64,000 bases of DNA, from contig KE159599.1 of assembly GCA_000403275.2 (NCBI GenBank), positions 248,001 through 312,000 of the forward strand. Reading direction: 5' to 3'. Position 1 is the stretch's first letter, and each line of letters opens with the position of its first letter. The position numbers and the translations under genes are program-made. Under the pieces are notes generated by a model. The model did not search any database. It was not told where the DNA came from and saw nothing but the letters and a program-made list of their open reading frames with translations. Positions 19,453-28,594 of the stretch are shown here, piece by piece. The DNA is from Lachnospiraceae bacterium 28-4. GTDB taxonomy: Bacteria; Bacillota; Clostridia; Lachnospirales; Lachnospiraceae.

Positions 19453-20376
19453 ATGAATATCGTAGATCTTCACGTACATTCCAACAAATCCGACGGAAGC
19501 CTGACACCCTCCCGCCTGGTAGAGCTTGCAGTGGAAAAAAGACTTTCCGCATTCGCCCTCACCGACCACGATACGACGGAGGGAATTTCCGAAGCCATGG
19601 GCGCGGCGGCAGCGCATAATCTTCGTCTGCAAGAGGGACAAATCCCCCTTCTTCCTTCCGGCGATCCCGCATTACCCCTCGAAGTCGTCCCCGGCATCGA
19701 GTTCTCCACCGAATACAATGGCAAAGATATTCATATACTTGGACTTTATATCGAATATGAAGCTCCCTTTTTCAAGCAGCAGCTTCAGGAGTTCGTAGAC
19801 TCCCGCATTGCCAGAAACCAGAAAATGTGCGCCAATCTACAGGGAGCGGGCATCGATATTTCTTATGAAAAATTACAGGCTGCCTTCCCCGGATCGGTCA
19901 TTACAAGGGGGCACTATGCAAAATATCTTTTGGATCACGGTTATATCAAAAGCATTCCTGAGGCTTTCGAGCGATATATCGGCGACCGCGCCAAATATTT
20001 TGTCCCCAGGGAAAAAGTGACCCCCTCCCAGGCAGTACAACTGATCCTGAAAGCGAACGGTCTGCCGGTTCTTGCCCATCCGCCCCTTTATCATATGAGT
20101 GATGCATCCCTGGACACGCTTGTAAACACTCTGGCCGAAGACGGATTGGCCGGCATTGAAGCCATTTACAGCACTTACCATCAGGCAGAAGAACGCCATA
20201 TGCATTCCCTCGCTAAGAAATACGGCCTGTGCATCAGCGGCGGTTCCGATTTCCATGGTTCCTCCAAGCCCGGACTGGAAATGGCTACAGGCTACGGAAA
20301 ACTGTGTGTTCCTGAAAAAGTTCTGGACGACCTCAAAGCCATACAAAAGAAGAGAAAGGAAATGTATCATGAATAA
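19453..20376 (+). CDS. PHP-domain phosphoesterase (nucleoside bisphosphate phosphatase-like)
   Basis: The PHP metal-binding motifs appear in order: DLHVHSNKSDG, LTDHDT, VPGIEFS, VLAHPP and GGSDFHG. At 307 residues it matches the YciV/RNase AM group, which removes phosphate from 3',5'-nucleoside bisphosphates or trims 5' RNA ends. The active site appears complete. GGAAAGGAG precedes the start. Its stop codon overlaps the start of the next gene (ATGAATAA), so the two are translationally coupled. Confidence 0.9.
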   Translation: MNIVDLHVHSNKSDGSLTPSRLVELAVEKRLSAFALTDHDTTEGISEAMGAAAAHNLRLQEGQIPLLPSGDPALPLEVVPGIEFSTEYNGKDIHILGLYIEYEAPFFKQQLQEFVDSRIARNQKMCANLQGAGIDISYEKLQAAFPGSVITRGHYAKYLLDHGYIKSIPEAFERYIGDRAKYFVPREKVTPSQAVQLILKANGLPVLAHPPLYHMSDASLDTLVNTLAEDGLAGIEAIYSTYHQAEERHMHSLAKKYGLCISGGSDFHGSSKPGLEMATGYGKLCVPEKVLDDLKAIQKKRKEMYHE

Positions 20377-21190
20377 GCAGCCCTATCCACAAATATTTTT
20401 CACCGACTTAGACGGCACCCTTCTGACAACGGACAAAAAAATCACTCCCGCCACCATGGACGCCTTGGGGCAATGGACGGAAGCCGGCAACAAACTGGCT
20501 CTCAGCTCCGGGCGGGCCATCGAAAGCGTAAACCATGTGCGCACCACGCTCGGTTTAGACTTCCCCGGCATGTATCTGATTGGATGCAATGGCAGCGAGA
20601 TCTATGACTGCGACAGCAATACCGTTATTTCCCGCACCGCCCTCACCTTCCCCCAAACCGCCCTTATTATGGAAACTGCCAGGCAGCAGGGGGTTCATTG
20701 CCATACCTATACGGATACCCATATCATCAGCCCTGCCGATACGGAAGAACTCCATTATTACCGGCGCGGCATCCTCACACCGGTTATCATCTGCGAAGAT
20801 GTTCTGAGCGCTCTCGACAAAGAACCCTGTAAATGCATAGCGATTGAAATACATGAAAAAGAAAAATTGGAGCATTTCCGGCAAACCCTGCTTCCTCTCG
20901 TCAAAGATGAGGTCAGCCTTCTATACTCCAACGACCAATATCTTGAAATTTTTCCCGGCTCCTCCGGCAAGGGTTCCGCCATACAAAAACTTTGTTCCCT
21001 GTTAAATATCCCCCTCTCCCGCACCATAGCGGCCGGCGATGAGGCCAACGATATATCCATGCTTCAGGCTGCCGCCCTCGGCATCGCTATGTCCAACGCC
21101 AAAAGCTATGTCAAGCAAGCCGCCAATCTCATAACCGAAACCGACAACGACCACGACGGCCTCGCCCCCATCCTCCTACAATACAAATAA
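20369..21190 (+). CDS. HAD-superfamily phosphatase (Cof type)
   Basis: The 273-residue protein has HAD motif I FFTDLDGTLLTTDKK, motif II LALSSGR and the C-terminal GKGSAIQKL ... AAGDEANDISML block of Cof/YidA sugar phosphatases. The ATG at 20369 was chosen because it overlaps the PHP stop codon, has AAAGGAAA upstream and opens with the family's N-terminus. A longer in-frame start 71 codons upstream would lie wholly inside the PHP gene. Confidence 0.92.
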   Translation: MNKQPYPQIFFTDLDGTLLTTDKKITPATMDALGQWTEAGNKLALSSGRAIESVNHVRTTLGLDFPGMYLIGCNGSEIYDCDSNTVISRTALTFPQTALIMETARQQGVHCHTYTDTHIISPADTEELHYYRRGILTPVIICEDVLSALDKEPCKCIAIEIHEKEKLEHFRQTLLPLVKDEVSLLYSNDQYLEIFPGSSGKGSAIQKLCSLLNIPLSRTIAAGDEANDISMLQAAALGIAMSNAKSYVKQAANLITETDNDHDGLAPILLQYK

Positions 21191-21252
21191 CCCCTCATCA
21201 TCCCCCACTCCCCCCTCATACCGCATCCTCAAACCCAACTGGAACCCAACTG

Positions 21253-21278
21253 AAAAATGCCCGAAAACGGGCATTTTT
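21253..21278. terminator. Bidirectional terminator between convergent genes
   Basis: AAAAATGCCCG and CGGGCATTTTT form an 11-bp stem with a 4-base loop, giving a T run on either strand. It serves the HAD gene from the left and could also stop leftward transcription past the chemoreceptor fusion gene. Confidence 0.85.
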
Positions 21279-21280
21279 CG

Positions 21281-21364
21281 GTGTGAGAAAGACTTGCCAA
21301 AGCAAGTCTTAGTACTTCTTAGCGAAATGCCCTCTGGCATGAGCTCTAGAAGTACTTCTCACAC
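21281..21364. repeat. Cloverleaf-like inverted repeat
   Basis: An outer stem (GTGTGAGAA 21281-21289 / TTCTCACAC 21356-21364) encloses two hairpins: AAGACTTGC / GCAAGTCTT and AGTACTTCT / AGAAGTACT with an inner ATGCC / GGCAT. The outer right arm includes the stop codon of the chemoreceptor fusion gene. A related terminator-plus-GTGTG motif occurs at 52.87-52.91 kb. Confidence 0.6.
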
Positions 21365-23305
21365 TCCCCCTCCGGCCTTCACCATATTATCCAGCAGCAC
21401 ATACTGCCCTACCGGCACGGCTCTTTCCACGTCGCCGGATTCTATGAACTCTCTTTGCTGTATTTCATAAAATCTGGCCACGTCGCCTTTTTTAGCGCCC
21501 ACGCTCACAAAACCCGACGTCAGCCACTGGGCATCTTTTCGCTGTTCATATGCGCTCTTCTTATCGATAGACGTAACCTCCCCGATCCAGTCCGCAACTT
21601 TTCTCACATTCTCCTCTATTGCCCTGTAATTCATCCCGCCATAAATAGCCCGTGTAAAGCGCAGCACCTCACCGGGATGTTCCTTTACATATCCGGGCAG
21701 GGCGATCCATGAAGAGATCGAGGCCGTCTTGCTGCAATAAGTCATATTATTCGCAATCACCGCCACATCATTGCCCAGCTGCTTTAAGATCTCCAGCGTA
21801 TACGGAGACCAGACGGCACAGGCATCGATCCGTCCCTGTTTCATGGCTTCCAGCACTTCTTCCGGCTTCATATTGACGATATCCACGTCCTGGAAAGACA
21901 TTCCCTCCGTTTCCAGCGCAATACGCAAAATCGTTTCGCTGGACGCGTGTTCCACATTTCCGATCCTCTTTCCCCTCAAGTCCGCGATCGTTCTTACTTC
22001 ATGCTTTCTGTTTCCGATGATCGCTTCCGCATTGGATAAATGGGACATTGCCACAATACATGCCCGCCCCTTGATACAGAACTTATGGGCGCCGTTGCCG
22101 ATATAACCGAAGTCTATCTTTCCCTCTTCCATCGCTTTTATGATCTCCAGCCCGTTTCCATAGGCATAAAGCTTTACCTCATAATTCTCCCTGTCAAAAT
22201 ATCCCATCCTGATTGCCGGAATAACAGAGCAGAGACTGCCGTAATTAGGCATATAGGCCACCCGGATTTCTTCCTTCTTCCTCTTCTCCTTCTTCTTTTC
22301 CCCCGTCAGTCCGCCGAAGCAAATCCCTCTCATCTCATCATAAATATTCGTCAGCGCTAACGATTTCGCCCCAATGCCAATCGCATTGCTCACAATACTT
22401 TTAAATCTGGAAACAATATTCTCCGTTGCCGAGTAATTGCTGTCACTAAGCTTTTCCAAGGATTCCATGTTTTCAATAATAAAGCTTTTCTCCTGATCCA
22501 GTTCCCGCGAATTCGTTTCAATCTGCTTTACCTTCTCCGCCACATCCTGAATCAGACGATTCGTCTGCGCCACCATAGCATCTGTTTTTCCCAAACTCTC
22601 CGTCTGCTTTTTAAAAGCATTCTGCACTCTTTGAATATTATCCACAGATTCATTGGATTTCGCTTCCAAAGTAGCGATGATCTTTCCGATCGCTTCCGCG
22701 CTTTGTCTGCTTTGTTCCGCCAGGGCGCGTATTTCCCCCGCTACGACTGCAAATCCCTTCCCAGCTTCGCCCGCCCTCGCCGCCTCTATGGATGCATTCA
22801 GGCTAAGAAGGTTCGTTTTGCTGGCAATGCTGTTAATCATATTAATCGCCTGTTGAATCTCCTGGCTCGCCTTATTGGTTTCCATCGTATTCACCGCGAT
22901 TTCCTGAATACAATTTTCGGTATCGGCATTTTCTTCTATCAGATCATGAAAAATCCCTATGACTTCCTCGTTATTATTTAACATGCTCTGAGTAGCCATA
23001 TTCAGTTCTTCCACATAACCGCCTGTTTTTTCGATGGCCCTTCCCATCTTTACCGTGATCTGGTTAATCTCTTTTGTCCTGGACGCCAGCTCGCTATTGC
23101 CATCGCTGATCGTATCGATGGAATTGCCTACCGCATTAATAGCCACATTGGTATCATCCGCAACATAGTTCATCTCCATAACAGTTTTATTCAGACTGCC
23201 CAGCTTGCTCTGTATGCCATTTACCAGGTCTCCCTGTATCTCCTGCCGCGCGATCCATCTGTCGTTTTTTATTTCTTCCTGTTTTTTACTCGCGAACAAT
23301 TTCAT
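21359..23305 (-). CDS. Cytoplasmic chemoreceptor signalling domain fused to a NitT/TauT-type substrate-binding domain
   Basis: Residues 1-315 are a chemoreceptor coiled coil without any membrane helix. The conserved hairpin tip is at 160-190 ([38 protein letters not shown] in part). After a Lys-rich linker (336-345), residues 346-648 form a periplasmic-binding-protein fold that is clearly paralogous to the lipoprotein encoded at 25693: both share [10 protein letters not shown] or [10 protein letters not shown], GYIGxGAHK, ACAxWSP, YEIQ and a YVxLDxMVxAG end. Neither a signal peptide nor a transmembrane segment is visible, so the binding domain should face the cytoplasm. It lies third in an operon after the kinase and regulator. 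It may sense the imported ligand and signal through CheA/CheW or as a scaffold; no che genes are in the window. Confidence 0.9.
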   Translation of the reverse strand: MKLFASKKQEEIKNDRWIARQEIQGDLVNGIQSKLGSLNKTVMEMNYVADDTNVAINAVGNSIDTISDGNSELASRTKEINQITVKMGRAIEKTGGYVEELNMATQSMLNNNEEVIGIFHDLIEENADTENCIQEIAVNTMETNKASQEIQQAINMINSIASKTNLLSLNASIEAARAGEAGKGFAVVAGEIRALAEQSRQSAEAIGKIIATLEAKSNESVDNIQRVQNAFKKQTESLGKTDAMVAQTNRLIQDVAEKVKQIETNSRELDQEKSFIIENMESLEKLSDSNYSATENIVSRFKSIVSNAIGIGAKSLALTNIYDEMRGICFGGLTGEKKKEKRKKEEIRVAYMPNYGSLCSVIPAIRMGYFDRENYEVKLYAYGNGLEIIKAMEEGKIDFGYIGNGAHKFCIKGRACIVAMSHLSNAEAIIGNRKHEVRTIADLRGKRIGNVEHASSETILRIALETEGMSFQDVDIVNMKPEEVLEAMKQGRIDACAVWSPYTLEILKQLGNDVAVIANNMTYCSKTASISSWIALPGYVKEHPGEVLRFTRAIYGGMNYRAIEENVRKVADWIGEVTSIDKKSAYEQRKDAQWLTSGFVSVGAKKGDVARFYEIQQREFIESGDVERAVPVGQYVLLDNMVKAGGGV

Positions 23306-23354
23306 AGAATACCTCTTTCAACACTTTTTCAGCAAATTCTCCAATCTAAAATCC

Positions 23355-24047
23355 TTATAAAAAAAGATGTGTAATATTCAAATCACTGATTATTTTTATC
23401 ACTTCTTTTGTCCTGTTACAGCCGAATTTTCTTAAAAGCCCTTTAATTTGTGTTTTTACCGTTACCGTTTCCACACATCTTTCTTTCGCAATCTCTTTTA
23501 TCGTTTTTCCTTCCAGAAGCTTCTTGATCAGCTCTCTTTCCGTCGCCGTCAGGCGGGATATATTATGGATAAAGAATAAAAGGCTTTTCTCACTTTTCTG
23601 GAGCCTCACATATTCCTGCATCACAACGTCGTGAACCTTTCTCTCCATAATCGGATTCCCTGCATAGGCGCTGCGGATATGAGCCAATATCTCCTCTTCC
23701 CCGCACCCTTTTACAATATAATCGACCGCTCCGGCTCCCATCGCCGTTAAAATCATATCGTTTGTATCATGCACTGTCAGAAAGATCACGTTTGCATTTT
23801 CCTGCCGCTCCCGAATCTGCTCTGTCGCGGTAATTCCTGCATTGAGATTTTCCATTTCTATATCCATAAGAATAATATCAAATTCCTTCTCTTTTGCCAG
23901 CTCTACGATTCCTTTGCCGCTCTGAGCCGTCCCCACTACCTCCATATCATCCTGACTGTCGATAAGTTCACACATGTCCTCCAGCAACAGCCGAATGTCG
24001 TCGGCAATCATAATCCTTATCTTTTTTCCGTCTTTTTTTTCTTCCAT
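23355..24047 (-). CDS. NarL/FixJ-family response regulator
   Basis: Residues 10-130 form a receiver domain with IADD, the phospho-acceptor Asp in IILMDIEM, a conserved Thr in FLTVHD and Lys in YIVKG. Residues 165-225 form a LuxR-type helix-turn-helix (LTATERELIKKLLEGKTIKEIAKERCVETVTVKTQIKGLLRKFG). It probably receives phosphate from the histidine kinase 16 bases upstream and controls the transport locus and possibly its own promoter. AGGAAG precedes the start. Confidence 0.93.
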   Translation of the reverse strand: MEEKKDGKKIRIMIADDIRLLLEDMCELIDSQDDMEVVGTAQSGKGIVELAKEKEFDIILMDIEMENLNAGITATEQIRERQENANVIFLTVHDTNDMILTAMGAGAVDYIVKGCGEEEILAHIRSAYAGNPIMERKVHDVVMQEYVRLQKSEKSLLFFIHNISRLTATERELIKKLLEGKTIKEIAKERCVETVTVKTQIKGLLRKFGCNRTKEVIKIISDLNITHLFL

Positions 24048-24063
24048 TGCTGCTTCCTGATGC

Positions 24064-25563
24064 TCAGGCAGACATATATTTTGGTAATAAAATATAAAAA
24101 CTGCTGCCTTTTCCTTCCTTGCTCTCTACCCTCAAGCTTCCCAAGTGCCCCTTTACGATCGCCCGCACATAATACAGCCCCATTCCCCAATTATGGTTTC
24201 TGTTTTTGCTCGTATAAAAGGGTTCAAATATCTTTTTCATCATCGCTTTCGGGATTCCTACCCCATTATCCTTAATTTCAATGACCGTATAAAGCCTCTC
24301 ATCATGGCTCAGCAAAGAGATCCTTCCTTCCTTTCCCCTTTCCGCCGCTTCTACCGCATCCTGCGCGTTCACCAGCAGATTATAGATCGCTTCGCATAGA
24401 TGGGCTTTATCCGCCAAAACTGCCGCATCGGATTCCAACGCCACTTCCACAGGTATATCCGGGCATTTTTTATGGAACCGCTCCAAAGCGTTTGCCACGA
24501 TCTCTTCCATCCGGCAGACTACCATAAAAATAGAGTTGGATTTTACCGAGCGGTAAAGTTCTTCCATACGCTCTAACAACGATTCATTAATGTCGCCCAG
24601 CACGGTTATGTATTCCTGCATCTTGCGTATGTTTTCTTCTTTGCTCATATCCATTCCGCCCAGCCGCTTAAAAATAACACGGTTAGCCAGAAGCTGGTTT
24701 TTTGTGCTGTGGACAAATACCAGCGTTCCTACCCGGGCCGTATTGTATTTCCGTTCCAGCACTACCTCTTCCATATCATTTGCATAATTCTCCTGCGTAT
24801 AACGCAACAGGCTGATAAAACCTAAAATACCGCAGACAATATTGACAAACATCAGAAGATAGTATGCCTTAATATCCCATACATGCTGCAAATAACCGAT
24901 TCCCCTCCGCCACTTATAAGTGGCATTGTAAAACCGGTATACCTGCCCCGGATCCTGTCCGCAATAAAGCAGATACAGGCCGGAAATGGCGATCATACAA
25001 ACCACGATCAGACTGAACTGACGGCGGAAAAAAAACATCGTTATCGAAAAATACTCATGGATCAACAAAATCAGCGCAATCGATATATACATCAATATCC
25101 AGAAATAAGAAAACTCCGACAGGATATCCTGCAGCCCTGGATTTTGCCTTGTGATCATCTTATAAACGCCCGGATAATAGACCACCAAAGAGACAAACGG
25201 CAAAATCACGGTAAGTTTTTTTATCAAGGGATCGCGGCGAATCACGGAAATCATGGAATACCGCATAGCGATCTGCAAAAGGAAGAGCGGAAACAGATAT
25301 CTTCCAAGAGCTATCATATAACCAATCACATTTAACGGGATCACCAGATATTGTATCTTCGTCTTTAATTCCATGGATACGAAAAGAAACTCCAGCATTT
25401 CTCTGGAATAACCGCCTTTCTTTGCCACAAAAATCAGAATCCCGCAAAATTGCAATATCAGGCTGATACACATCCCTGAAAGAAAAAAGGACTCCATGCT
25501 TCTTTTTCGGTACAGCACAAAACAAGAAGCAATTAAAAAAGCTCCCAGCAGTAAAACCAGCAT
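24064..25563 (-). CDS. Membrane histidine kinase
   Basis: Residues 1-255 contain seven or eight hydrophobic helices with no large outer loop, so the sensor is in the membrane itself or in a partner protein. The phospho-acceptor is likely His 285 in LVFVHSTKNQLL. The ATPase domain has N-box ... YNLLVNAQDAV (Asn 399), DNGVGIP (432-438), FEPFYTSK and NWGMGLYYV. It is followed by the response regulator and the chemoreceptor fusion. AGGAGGGAAGG precedes the ATG at 25563; a longer start would run through this ribosome binding site. A TTGAGA/TATACT promoter lies upstream. Confidence 0.92.
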   Translation of the reverse strand: MLVLLLGAFLIASCFVLYRKRSMESFFLSGMCISLILQFCGILIFVAKKGGYSREMLEFLFVSMELKTKIQYLVIPLNVIGYMIALGRYLFPLFLLQIAMRYSMISVIRRDPLIKKLTVILPFVSLVVYYPGVYKMITRQNPGLQDILSEFSYFWILMYISIALILLIHEYFSITMFFFRRQFSLIVVCMIAISGLYLLYCGQDPGQVYRFYNATYKWRRGIGYLQHVWDIKAYYLLMFVNIVCGILGFISLLRYTQENYANDMEEVVLERKYNTARVGTLVFVHSTKNQLLANRVIFKRLGGMDMSKEENIRKMQEYITVLGDINESLLERMEELYRSVKSNSIFMVVCRMEEIVANALERFHKKCPDIPVEVALESDAAVLADKAHLCEAIYNLLVNAQDAVEAAERGKEGRISLLSHDERLYTVIEIKDNGVGIPKAMMKKIFEPFYTSKNRNHNWGMGLYYVRAIVKGHLGSLRVESKEGKGSSFYILLPKYMSA

Positions 25564-25605
25564 TGGCCTTCCCTCCTTTCCCTCCCCGCCACCGCCAATA
25601 TGCGT

Positions 25606-25642
25606 TTGAGAGTAGTATACCATAAAGGCAGACTACTCTCAA
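25606..25642 (-). promoter_or_regulatory. Promoter of the kinase-regulator-receptor operon inside an inverted repeat
   Basis: On the minus strand, TTGAGA (25637-25642) and TATACT (25614-25619) are exactly 17 bases apart. A perfect 11-bp inverted repeat, TTGAGAGTAGT and ACTACTCTCAA, covers both the -35 and the -10 region. A protein bound to both half-sites would cover the promoter, so repression or autoregulation is likely. It can also fold as a hairpin after the upstream binding-protein gene. Confidence 0.65.
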
Positions 25643-25692
25643 TCCATGTTACATTATTTCAAAACGTTTTTTTGTGTTTTGTGGTTTCCTGA

Positions 25693-26820
25693 TTACTGTC
25701 CTGCTTCTACCATGACATCCAGCATTACATAATCGGCAACTGCCGGAACAGGATCAACCTCTACCGCACCTGCATCCACGAAGCCCTGTTTCTGGATTTC
25801 ATAATATTTTTCCACTTCGCCATTTGCTGCGCCTTCGGAAACTTCCTTACCTGTCAACCAGTCAGCATCGCCTCTCTGTGCGTATACGCTGTCGTAATCC
25901 TGGGCTACCTGAGTCGCCACATATTCGGATACTTCATCATAATGATCATCTGCCGCATAGTCCATTGCTTTGAATAAAGCCTTAGTAAACCTTACAAGGA
26001 TGTCTCTGTTTTCTGCCGCATAAGAAGGCATTACGATCCAGCTTGCAAGGGATACTGTCTTATCGGAGAACGACATATTATCGGTCAGTTTGGTTGCATC
26101 GCTCATTTCTTCCAAAATCTTCAGGCTGTTCGGAGACCATGTTGCACAAGCGTCTACGCCGCCGGAAAGCATTGCTGTCACGATTGCGGAAGCATCCATA
26201 TCCACTGCTTCAATGTCATCCATGGACATGCCAACGGAATTCAGAGAGTCTACAAGGATAGTTTCGCTGGAACTTCCGGAAGAATATGCTACTTTTTTAC
26301 CTGCCAGATCTTCTACCTTTGCGATTCCAGGTCCGCCGATCAGAGCGTCACCGTTAGAAATATGGGAAAGTGCAAAAATAGATGCCCGTCCGTTGATACA
26401 AAGCTTATGTGCGCCCTGTCCGATATATCCGATATCGATGCTTCCGGACTCCATAGCTGCAATGATAGTAGGACCATCTGCAAACTCAACCATTTCTACC
26501 GTAATGCCTACTTCTTCAAAGAAGCCTTTTTCCTTTGCAGTCAATACTGACCAAAGACTTCCGTAGTTAGGCATATAAGCGATATTCAGAGTAACAGGAT
26601 CATAACTTTCCGTCGCTGCTGCTTCTTCTGCAGGAGCTGCTTCTTCTGCGGGTGCTTCCTCTTCAGCAGGAGCCGCTTCTTCTGCAGGAGCTGCTTCCTC
26701 AGCTGCAGGAGCCGCTTCTTCCGTAGGTGCTGCCGCCGGTGCGGGTTCCTGGGTATTGCCACAGCCGACAAAGGTTGCTACCATTGCCAGAGTCAACAGC
26801 AAACTTAATACTTTTTTCAT
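25693..26820 (-). CDS. ABC transporter substrate-binding lipoprotein (NitT/TauT family)
   Basis: The protein starts with a lipoprotein signal (lipidated Cys 20 in TFVGCGN) and a repetitive Ala/Pro/Glu spacer (about residues 25-70) that lifts the domain off the membrane. The binding domain follows ([33 protein letters not shown]), typical of the nitrate/sulfonate/taurine/thiamine-precursor group. GGAGG precedes the ATG. It is the last gene of the permease-ATPase-binding protein operon. Ligand unknown. Its domain is duplicated in the chemoreceptor fusion. Confidence 0.95.
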   Translation of the reverse strand: MKKVLSLLLTLAMVATFVGCGNTQEPAPAAAPTEEAAPAAEEAAPAEEAAPAEEEAPAEEAAPAEEAAATESYDPVTLNIAYMPNYGSLWSVLTAKEKGFFEEVGITVEMVEFADGPTIIAAMESGSIDIGYIGQGAHKLCINGRASIFALSHISNGDALIGGPGIAKVEDLAGKKVAYSSGSSSETILVDSLNSVGMSMDDIEAVDMDASAIVTAMLSGGVDACATWSPNSLKILEEMSDATKLTDNMSFSDKTVSLASWIVMPSYAAENRDILVRFTKALFKAMDYAADDHYDEVSEYVATQVAQDYDSVYAQRGDADWLTGKEVSEGAANGEVEKYYEIQKQGFVDAGAVEVDPVPAVADYVMLDVMVEAGQ

Positions 26821-26899
26821 TTTTTATCCTCCTTATGATAAGCTGATTTATAGATAAACGCCCACCGCAAAAATTGAGCGGACGGTTTAACTATCCTTT

Positions 26900-27691
26900 T
26901 TATTTCCTTACTTCCAGGTATTCCTGGTATACCTGGCTCCAGATATGGTTCTTCAGTTCCAGGAATTCAGGAGCCATCTTCGTTTCCTGTGTACGGGGAT
27001 ATGGAATATTAATATCCACGATCTCTTTAATCCGCCCCGGCCTTGCGCTCATAATAATAACTTTCTGTGCCAGGATAATTGCTTCGTCCACGTCATGAGT
27101 AATAAAGAAACAGGTCTTCCTTTCTTTTTCCCATGTCTCCAGAAGCTCCGACTGCAGCTGCGTCCTCGTCTGCGCATCCAGAGCCCCGAAAGGCTCATCC
27201 ATCAGAAGCACCGAAGGATTTACCGCATATGCCCTCGCAATAGCCACCCTCTGTTTCATACCGCCGGACAGTTCCTTCGGATAATGGTCGAGGAAGTCTT
27301 CCAGCTGCACCATTTTTATGTATTTCATAGCCTTTTCTTCCGCTTCCGCACCTTTGATGCCCTGAAGGTTCAGGCCGAACATTACATTCTTCTTCACCGT
27401 CATCCATGGGAATAAAGCATACTGCTGGAAGACAACGCCTCTCTCCGTCCCTGTGCCTACCACTTCCTTGCCGTCGCAGTACACTTTGCCCGAGGAAGGC
27501 TCCAGCAGACCGGCGATAATATTGAGCAGCGTAGACTTTCCGCAGCCGGAAGGGCCTACCACGCAGATGAATTCATTCTCATAAATATCGAGGCTTACGC
27601 CGTTTAATGCAATCATTTCCCCGTTGCGGGAATTATATATCTTTTTTACATTATCAATTTTTACTTTTATATTTCTCTCTTCTCCTGCCAT
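26900..27691 (-). CDS. ABC transporter ATP-binding protein (SsuB/TauB type)
   Basis: The 263-residue protein has Walker A GPSGCGKST, signature LSGGMKQRVAIARA, Walker B VLLMDEPFGALD and the switch His in FFITHDVDEA. Close overall form to SsuB/TauB/ThiZ ATPases. It energises import through the adjacent permease. Its start overlaps the end of the permease gene by 25 bases. Confidence 0.96.
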   Translation of the reverse strand: MAGEERNIKVKIDNVKKIYNSRNGEMIALNGVSLDIYENEFICVVGPSGCGKSTLLNIIAGLLEPSSGKVYCDGKEVVGTGTERGVVFQQYALFPWMTVKKNVMFGLNLQGIKGAEAEEKAMKYIKMVQLEDFLDHYPKELSGGMKQRVAIARAYAVNPSVLLMDEPFGALDAQTRTQLQSELLETWEKERKTCFFITHDVDEAIILAQKVIIMSARPGRIKEIVDINIPYPRTQETKMAPEFLELKNHIWSQVYQEYLEVRK

Positions 27692-28446
27692 CCCGTCAGC
27701 TTCCTTTCTAATAGTTTAATTACTTTTTCTACCGTAATACCGATGATACCGATGATGATAATATATAACAACATCGGCTCCGACTCAAAACTGTTATTCA
27801 AGGAGCGAATACGCATCCCCAGACCGGCAACGGCGCCTGTGGATTCCGCCGCGATCAGCGTCGTCAGGGCAACGGATGCCCCCAGCCTTACCGCCGTCAT
27901 AATAAACGGGAGAGTCGCCGGAGCAATAACTTTGAGAAAGATATCCTTATCCGTAGCGCCAAGCACTCTGGCCGCTTTGATCAGCGTTTCGTCGATATTG
28001 ATAACGCCCTGGTAGATCGTAATCGTCATAATCAGGAAAGTAGCAATCGTAATAACTATAATCTGAGGTTTTCTGCCTACGCCCGCAGAAATAACAATCA
28101 ACGGAACATACGCCAGAGGAGGAATGTTTCTGACAAACTGGATCCAAGGCTCGATAATATTCCTTACCGGCCGGTACCATGCCATCAAAATAGCGGTGGG
28201 CAGAGATAATATAAAGCCAAGGACAAAACCTGCGCTTACGGAAATCAGGCTGCTCTGGATATCTTTCCAGAAGACCCCTCTTCCGATCATCGTTTTCACT
28301 GCCCCGAACGTCACCACTATGTTCGGGAAGCTTCTTGCCGTCTTAGGATTCAGGGACAGCAAATACCATAAAATCATAGCTGTCAGAAAAGAAATCAACA
28401 GCCATACTTTATTCGGGATTTTTCCACCTTTACTTTTTTCTTTCAT
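27667..28446 (-). CDS. ABC transporter permease (SsuC/TauC type)
   Basis: The 259-residue protein has about six membrane helices and the EAA loop region (EWAAxxLGA equivalent: IKAARVLGATDKDIFLKVIAPATLPFIMTAVRLG), as in NitT/TauT permeases. It is the first gene of the transport operon, before the ATPase and the binding protein. AAAGGAAGAC precedes the start. Confidence 0.95.
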   Translation of the reverse strand: MKEKSKGGKIPNKVWLLISFLTAMILWYLLSLNPKTARSFPNIVVTFGAVKTMIGRGVFWKDIQSSLISVSAGFVLGFILSLPTAILMAWYRPVRNIIEPWIQFVRNIPPLAYVPLIVISAGVGRKPQIIVITIATFLIMTITIYQGVINIDETLIKAARVLGATDKDIFLKVIAPATLPFIMTAVRLGASVALTTLIAAESTGAVAGLGMRIRSLNNSFESEPMLLYIIIIGIIGITVEKVIKLLERKLTGWQEKREI

Positions 28447-28473
28447 CGCAGTCTTCCTTTCTTTTTGTTTTTT

Positions 28474-28511
28474 TGTACATATTTTGAATATATTATACTA
28501 CAAAATGTACA
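28474..28511 (-). promoter_or_regulatory. Transport-operon promoter with inverted repeat
   Basis: TATAAT (28492-28497, minus strand) lies about 50 bases before the permease ATG. No good -35 is present, as in activator-dependent promoters. An imperfect inverted repeat, TGTACATATTTTG and CAAAATGTACA, surrounds the -10 and could bind the neighbouring NarL-type regulator. That link is inference. Confidence 0.45.
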
Positions 28512-28519
28512 GAAAAAAT

Positions 28520-28540
28520 AGTATGAAATTTTTTCATACT
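28520..28540. terminator. Small palindrome upstream of the transport operon
   Basis: AGTATGAAA, TTT, TTTCATACT: a 9-bp perfect stem between the transport operon promoter and the aldolase stop codon. It may be an operator or a weak terminator. Confidence 0.35.
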
Positions 28541-28594
28541 GATCATATTCAACAAAAAGGAAGACCGCGATTGTTTCAACCGTTCCATCTATTC

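Noticed and set aside
20156-20368. Upstream extension of the HAD phosphatase gene
   Set aside because: It lies within the PHP gene in another frame and lacks family similarity; the ATG at 20369 overlaps the PHP stop in the usual coupled way.
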